DNA of 64,000 nucleotides, from positions 186,001-250,000 of the forward strand of contig CBDFLN010000002.1 in assembly GCA_965249215.1 (NCBI GenBank), written 5' to 3'. Below, in pieces: positions 60,930 through 64,000 of this stretch (within the stretch, counting starts at the first letter, position 1; each line of letters opens with the position of its first letter). The notes beneath the pieces were generated by a model that was not told the origin of the DNA, searched no databases, and worked only from the letters and a program-made list of their open reading frames with translations. The position numbers and the translations under genes are program-made. The DNA comes from G963667675 sp965249215. Lineage in GTDB: Bacteria; Chloroflexota; Dehalococcoidia; Lucifugimonadales; UBA3495.

Positions 60930-62585
60930 CTACTCCACCGACGCGAGATAGTGGTAATGGGGCTGCCCTCCGTACACTAGCTCCACTTGCAGCCCAGGTG
61001 CCTGGGTCTCCAGGTACCGGCAAAGTTCCTCCGCTTTCGCTTCTGAAGCGTCCGCTCCCCGGTATACCGTCACGATCTGGTCAGCTGATTGCACCACGCC
61101 GTCCAAAGCCGTCTTCAGGGCGTCTTCCGGCGACTCTGCCGTGCCAGCGAGGTTTCCTTCCAACAGGGCGATGTACTGCCCGGCTTCCACCTTGGTCCCT
61201 TCGATGCTGGTGGAACGCACCGCCTGGGTTACCTCCAAGGTCGAAACACCGTCTAGGGCATCCGTCATAGATTTCAGGTTGCGCTCCAGCGGCTCTTCCG
61301 GATTAAACGCCAGCAGCGCGGAAACCCCCTGAGGCACCGTGCGCGCCGCCACCACGTTGATGCGGGCATCGGCCCCGGCGGACTGTAGTGCGGTTGCTTC
61401 CACGTTGGAGTTGTTGGGCAGGACGATGATCCATTCTGCGCCCGTGGCCTGGGCCGCTTCCAGGAATTGGCCGACGCTGGGATTCATGGTCTGCCCGCCG
61501 TTGATCACCATCGAACATCCGGTATCCTTGAATAGCTGCGCCAGGCCTTGCCCCTGCACCACGGCCACCACCGCCAGCCCTGCAGGCGTCGACTGTCCGC
61601 TCCGGCCTTTCTGCACGAACTCCCGGTTCTGCCGGCCCATGTTCTCGATCTTGATTTCGTGCAGGTCTCCCAGCGACGCGCCGTAACTCAGCGCCGGCCC
61701 CGGGTCCTCTGAATGCAGATGCACCCTGGCCAGCCGCTGGTCACCGACGACCACCGCCGAGTCCGACCACTCCGTCCCAAAGTGCTTGCGTATGTCCTCC
61801 AACGCCAGCCCTTGGCCCTCGATGAGGAATTGGATGCAATAGCCCCACTGTGCTTCCAGCGTGGAGTCCAGGAAGTCCGGGTCGATATTGCTGCCGGTCC
61901 CGCCCCCGCCCGTGTTGACGACCGGCTCGGTGCAGGCGGCCGCCACCGCCTCGTCCAACACGGCCTGTTCACTGGCCGTCAGTTGACATAACGCTCCGCC
62001 AATAATGACCGCCACGCCCATCCCCCCGGCGTCCACCACGCCGGCCTCCCGCAGCATGGCCATCTGGGAGGGAGTCTGGTACACGGCCTCCACCGACGAC
62101 CGGAAGGCCTGTTCCCACAGCCGCCGCGGCTCCGGGCTTGCTTCCCCTTCCAATAACTGCTGCACCGAGGTCGACGTGGAGCGCAGCACGGTGAGCATGG
62201 TCCCCTCTACCGGCTGTGCGACGGAGCCGTAGGCCGCATCCGCCGCCAGGGTCAAGCCCCGGGCCAGGTCGCGGCCGCTGCACGTTTCAGCTTCCCGCAG
62301 GGCGTCGGCCAAGCCCCGGAACAACTGGGACAGGATTACGCCGCTGTTGCCCCTGGCGCCCCAGAACGCCCCCTCGGCCAGCCCCGACGATACCTCCGCC
62401 GCGCTGGCCTCGTCGCCGGGGCACTTCTCCAGGGCCGAGCGTATGGTCAGCAGCATGTTGGTGCCGGTGTCGCCGTCGGGCACCGGGAACACGTTCAGCG
62501 CGTTGATGGCGTCTCGGTACCGTTCCAGGGATTGCGTCGCCGCAACGAACGCCTGCCGCAGGTCGCCGCCGCTTAAATCGCTCAT
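60930..62585 (-). CDS. fakA: DAK2/FakA-type fatty acid kinase
   Basis: The 551-aa protein has an N-terminal DhaL-like kinase domain with the magnesium-binding PVPDGDTGTNMLLTIRSALE, the GARGNSGVILSQLFRGLADA segment and DAAYGSVAQPVEGTMLTVLR. A middle domain (YCIQFLIEG) and the C-terminal YloV/FakA domain (VNGGQTMNPSVGQFLEA, IVLPNNSNVEATA) follow. With FakB it makes acyl-phosphate for phospholipid synthesis from exogenous or recycled fatty acids. First gene of the fakA-fakB-recG operon. Confidence 0.94.
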   Translation of the reverse strand: MSDLSGGDLRQAFVAATQSLERYRDAINALNVFPVPDGDTGTNMLLTIRSALEKCPGDEASAAEVSSGLAEGAFWGARGNSGVILSQLFRGLADALREAETCSGRDLARGLTLAADAAYGSVAQPVEGTMLTVLRSTSTSVQQLLEGEASPEPRRLWEQAFRSSVEAVYQTPSQMAMLREAGVVDAGGMGVAVIIGGALCQLTASEQAVLDEAVAAACTEPVVNTGGGGTGSNIDPDFLDSTLEAQWGYCIQFLIEGQGLALEDIRKHFGTEWSDSAVVVGDQRLARVHLHSEDPGPALSYGASLGDLHEIKIENMGRQNREFVQKGRSGQSTPAGLAVVAVVQGQGLAQLFKDTGCSMVINGGQTMNPSVGQFLEAAQATGAEWIIVLPNNSNVEATALQSAGADARINVVAARTVPQGVSALLAFNPEEPLERNLKSMTDALDGVSTLEVTQAVRSTSIEGTKVEAGQYIALLEGNLAGTAESPEDALKTALDGVVQSADQIVTVYRGADASEAKAEELCRYLETQAPGLQVELVYGGQPHYHYLASVE

Positions 62586-62690
62586 CGATGACCCCGTCCG
62601 TTCCCGCCTAACCTTACGCTTTTCGTCCCATTATATGCTACGGAGTTTGCGACGGCCCCGCAGACTGCCGCTGCCGCCGCACCGTTTACC

Positions 62691-62719
62691 TTGACACTTT
62701 CGACACCCTAGCTTACCAT
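62691..62719 (+). promoter_or_regulatory. Promoter of rplU-rpmA; decides the rplU start
   Basis: TTGACA (62691-62696), a 17-nt spacer and TACCAT (62714-62719). The predicted RNA starts at about 62726, downstream of the ATG at 62718, so the longer rplU frame could not be translated from it. Confidence 0.6.
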
Positions 62720-62756
62720 GAATTCCGAGCTTAATCATGGGCTACGCGGGTTAAAC

Positions 62757-63146
62757 ATGGACTACGCGGTATTCAAGACGGGCGGCAAGCAGTACCGGGT
62801 GAAGCCCGGCGACACCTTGGACGTGGAGAAACTTTCCGTGGGTGTCGCCACGGTTGCCGAATTCGGCGAGGTGCTGGCGATTTCCGACGACGGCGACGTC
62901 ACCTTCGGCTCTCCCTACGTGCCCGGCGCCAAGGTCCTGGCCCAAGTGCAGGCCCATTACACCGACAAGAAGATCATGGTCTTCAAGTACAAGGCTAAGA
63001 CCAGGTACCGGCGCAAGAGGGGCCATCGCCAGGACTACACCCGTCTCCTCATTCAAGATATCAAGGTGGACAAGCCCGCGTCCCGGACCCGCAGGCCCAG
63101 GGCCCAGCGAAGTACCGCCGCAAAGGCTGAGAGCGATGGCGCATAA
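62757..63146 (+). CDS. rplU: 50S ribosomal protein bL21
   Basis: The 129-aa protein begins MDYAVFKTGGKQYRVKPGDT, the standard bL21 start, and contains YVPGAKVLAQVQAHYTDKKI and FKYKAKTRYRRKRGHRQDYT. The C-terminal 25 residues are a basic/Ala extension. ATG 62757 is chosen over 62718 because the latter overlaps the promoter -10 and adds non-conserved residues. The end overlaps rpmA by 11 nt. Confidence 0.96.
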   Translation: MDYAVFKTGGKQYRVKPGDTLDVEKLSVGVATVAEFGEVLAISDDGDVTFGSPYVPGAKVLAQVQAHYTDKKIMVFKYKAKTRYRRKRGHRQDYTRLLIQDIKVDKPASRTRRPRAQRSTAAKAESDGA

Positions 63147-63393
63147 GAAAGCAGGCGGAAGCTCCCACAACGGGCGCGACAGCAATGCCAAGCGGTTGGG
63201 AGTCAAACGCTACGGAGGCGAACGCGTTACCAGCGGGTCTATCCTGATCCGCCAGCGGGGCACACGCATCCTCCCCGGGTCCAACGTCGGCTTGGGCAGG
63301 GACCACACCATCTTCGCCAAGTTGGACGGCCAGGTACAATTCGAATGGGCCGCCAAGGGCCGGCGGCGTGTCAGCGTCTACCCGCTGGACTAG
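63136..63393 (+). CDS. rpmA: 50S ribosomal protein bL27
   Basis: The 85-aa protein begins MAHKKAGGSSHNGRDSNAKR and has GVKRYGGERVTSGSILIRQR and PGSNVGLGRDHTIFA, complete bL27. It has no cleavable N-terminal extension. It starts inside the rplU coding end, so the pair is translationally coupled. Confidence 0.97.
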   Translation: MAHKKAGGSSHNGRDSNAKRLGVKRYGGERVTSGSILIRQRGTRILPGSNVGLGRDHTIFAKLDGQVQFEWAAKGRRRVSVYPLD

Positions 63394-63474
63394 CCCGTTA
63401 TCCACGGCCGCTTCATTGCCTGAGTCTAACCAGGTGCGGCCCTGCTCCAACAATAGCTAACGACAGAGACGAAC

Positions 63475-63675
63475 ATGAAAGCCGAAATTCATCCCAAGTT
63501 CTTTAAGTCTACCGTCACCTGCTCCTGCGGCAACGTCTTCGAGACGGGAGCCACCAAGCCCACTCTAAGGGTCGAGGTGTGCAGCAAGTGCCACCCCTTC
63601 TACACCGGCGAGCAGCGGGTCGTGGACACCCAGGGGCGCATCGAGCGTATGCGCCGCCGCTACAACCTCCAATGA
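63475..63675 (+). CDS. rpmE: 50S ribosomal protein bL31 (zinc-binding type)
   Basis: The 66-aa protein is MKAEIHPKFFKSTVTCSCGN..., with a C+ zinc motif (CSCG, then VCSKCHPFYTGEQR). The length and ending (RIERMRRRYNLQ) are typical. ATG 63475. It is followed by the DUF1385 gene, a common neighbour. Confidence 0.96.
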   Translation: MKAEIHPKFFKSTVTCSCGNVFETGATKPTLRVEVCSKCHPFYTGEQRVVDTQGRIERMRRRYNLQ

Positions 63676-63865
63676 CCCGCGTCCTCCCTGCCGCGGGCTG
63701 ACTCCCGCCGTTCCCTTGCACTTCCATCGGGCTAACACGCGCGCACCCTTGCCGGCGGCGCCCTTCGCATTTGCCGTAGGTTCTCTGGAACTTCGAGCAT
63801 CCGGCCGCAATATCGCCTTGCAACCAGTCTGCCGATGAGTTCCGGCCTGACTCAAGGAGAAATCA

Positions 63866-64000
63866 GTGCCTGAAGAGCCAAGGTTCGCCTACGGCGGACA
63901 AGCGGTCATCGAAGGCGTCTTGATTCGAGGCCGCAATCACTTCAGTTTGGCCGTGCGCCGCCCCGACGGGAGCATCGAGCGCCGCTCGAACCGTCTCAAC
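63866..64000 (+). CDS. DUF1385 family membrane protein, 5' part only
   Basis: The frame opens GTG-CCT-GAA with AAGGAG upstream and reads PEEPRFAYGGQAVIEGVLIR, the unmistakable N-terminus of DUF1385 (PrmC-adjacent 'YGGQAVIEGVMMRG') proteins. These are multi-TM proteins of unknown function, often encoded between rpmE and prfA. The gene runs off the right edge after 45 codons. Confidence 0.88.
   Translation, partial: MPEEPRFAYGGQAVIEGVLIRGRNHFSLAVRRPDGSIERRSNRLN

Noticed and set aside
1..64000. tRNA or rRNA genes
   Set aside because: I found no cloverleaf with a GGTTCGAATCC-type arm next to an acceptor stem, and no rRNA signature; the GGTTCGAGAGCC words at 8520-8640 belong to repeat family A.

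Overview
The window is GC-rich bacterial chromosome with dense genes on both strands and no rRNA, tRNA or CRISPR array that I can find. The best guess for the organism is a Chloroflexota bacterium of the Dehalococcoidia/SAR202 type. This rests on lipoproteins with long Thr/Pro/Glu linkers, a tandem set of aldo/keto reductases, stand-alone amidohydrolase, Gfo/Idh and MDR oxidoreductases, rpmE followed by a DUF1385 gene, and many short 'TTCGACAAGCTCAGG'-type dispersed repeats. It is inference from style and gene content, not from a marker gene.

Layout. 1-4.2 kb: membrane protein, DegV protein, P-loop kinase and leucyl aminopeptidase pepA, whose 3' end has grown into a 35-bp tandem array. 4.2-12 kb: amidohydrolase, a two-domain DUF6174 lipoprotein, a VOC protein and three aldo/keto reductase paralogs separated by repeats. 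12.2-17.8 kb: a family-5 solute-binding lipoprotein gene cut by a 3761-bp IS1595-family element. The element has near-perfect 28-bp ends and an 8-bp target duplication, and carries a 757-aa HTH / PLD-nuclease / P-loop NTPase protein plus a 57-aa protein. 17.8-25.5 kb: quinone oxidoreductase, repeat lipoproteins, a BNR-repeat protein, a toxin-antitoxin pair, and a segmental duplication with reciprocally decayed copies. 25.7-33.2 kb: sbcD, alcohol dehydrogenase, a pantothenate operon (S58 peptidase, DUF2520, panB, panC) and a Gfo/Idh oxidoreductase. 33.4-38 kb: an 82-bp repeat array, a VOC protein, an Mrr-type nuclease, a Rieske fragment and an intact IS1380 element. 38-43.7 kb: electron transfer flavoprotein, HtpX-like protease, membrane protein and fmt. 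43.7-50.1 kb: an information-processing block (structured leader, rpsP-khpA-rimM, yebC-ruvC-ruvA, a retropepsin-like protease, uvrB). 50.1-54.5 kb: a 150-bp repeat array, a GIY-YIG protein, a split D-glutamate cyclase pair and a VapBC pair. 54.5-64 kb: an atypical response regulator, an MMPL transporter, fakA-fakB-recG, then rplU-rpmA-rpmE and the start of a DUF1385 gene.

How the genes work together. Housekeeping clusters (translation, recombination and repair, pantothenate, ETF, fatty-acid kinase) alternate with accessory stretches made of repeats, IS elements, toxin-antitoxin pairs and decayed duplicates. The most notable item is the IS1595 passenger protein. It combines a DNA-binding N-terminus, a single HxK...GSANLS PLD-type nuclease motif and an SF3/AAA-like NTPase, and an operator-like palindrome lies just upstream. 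The element sits in a gene whose reading frame is restored exactly by removing it, so the insertion is recent.
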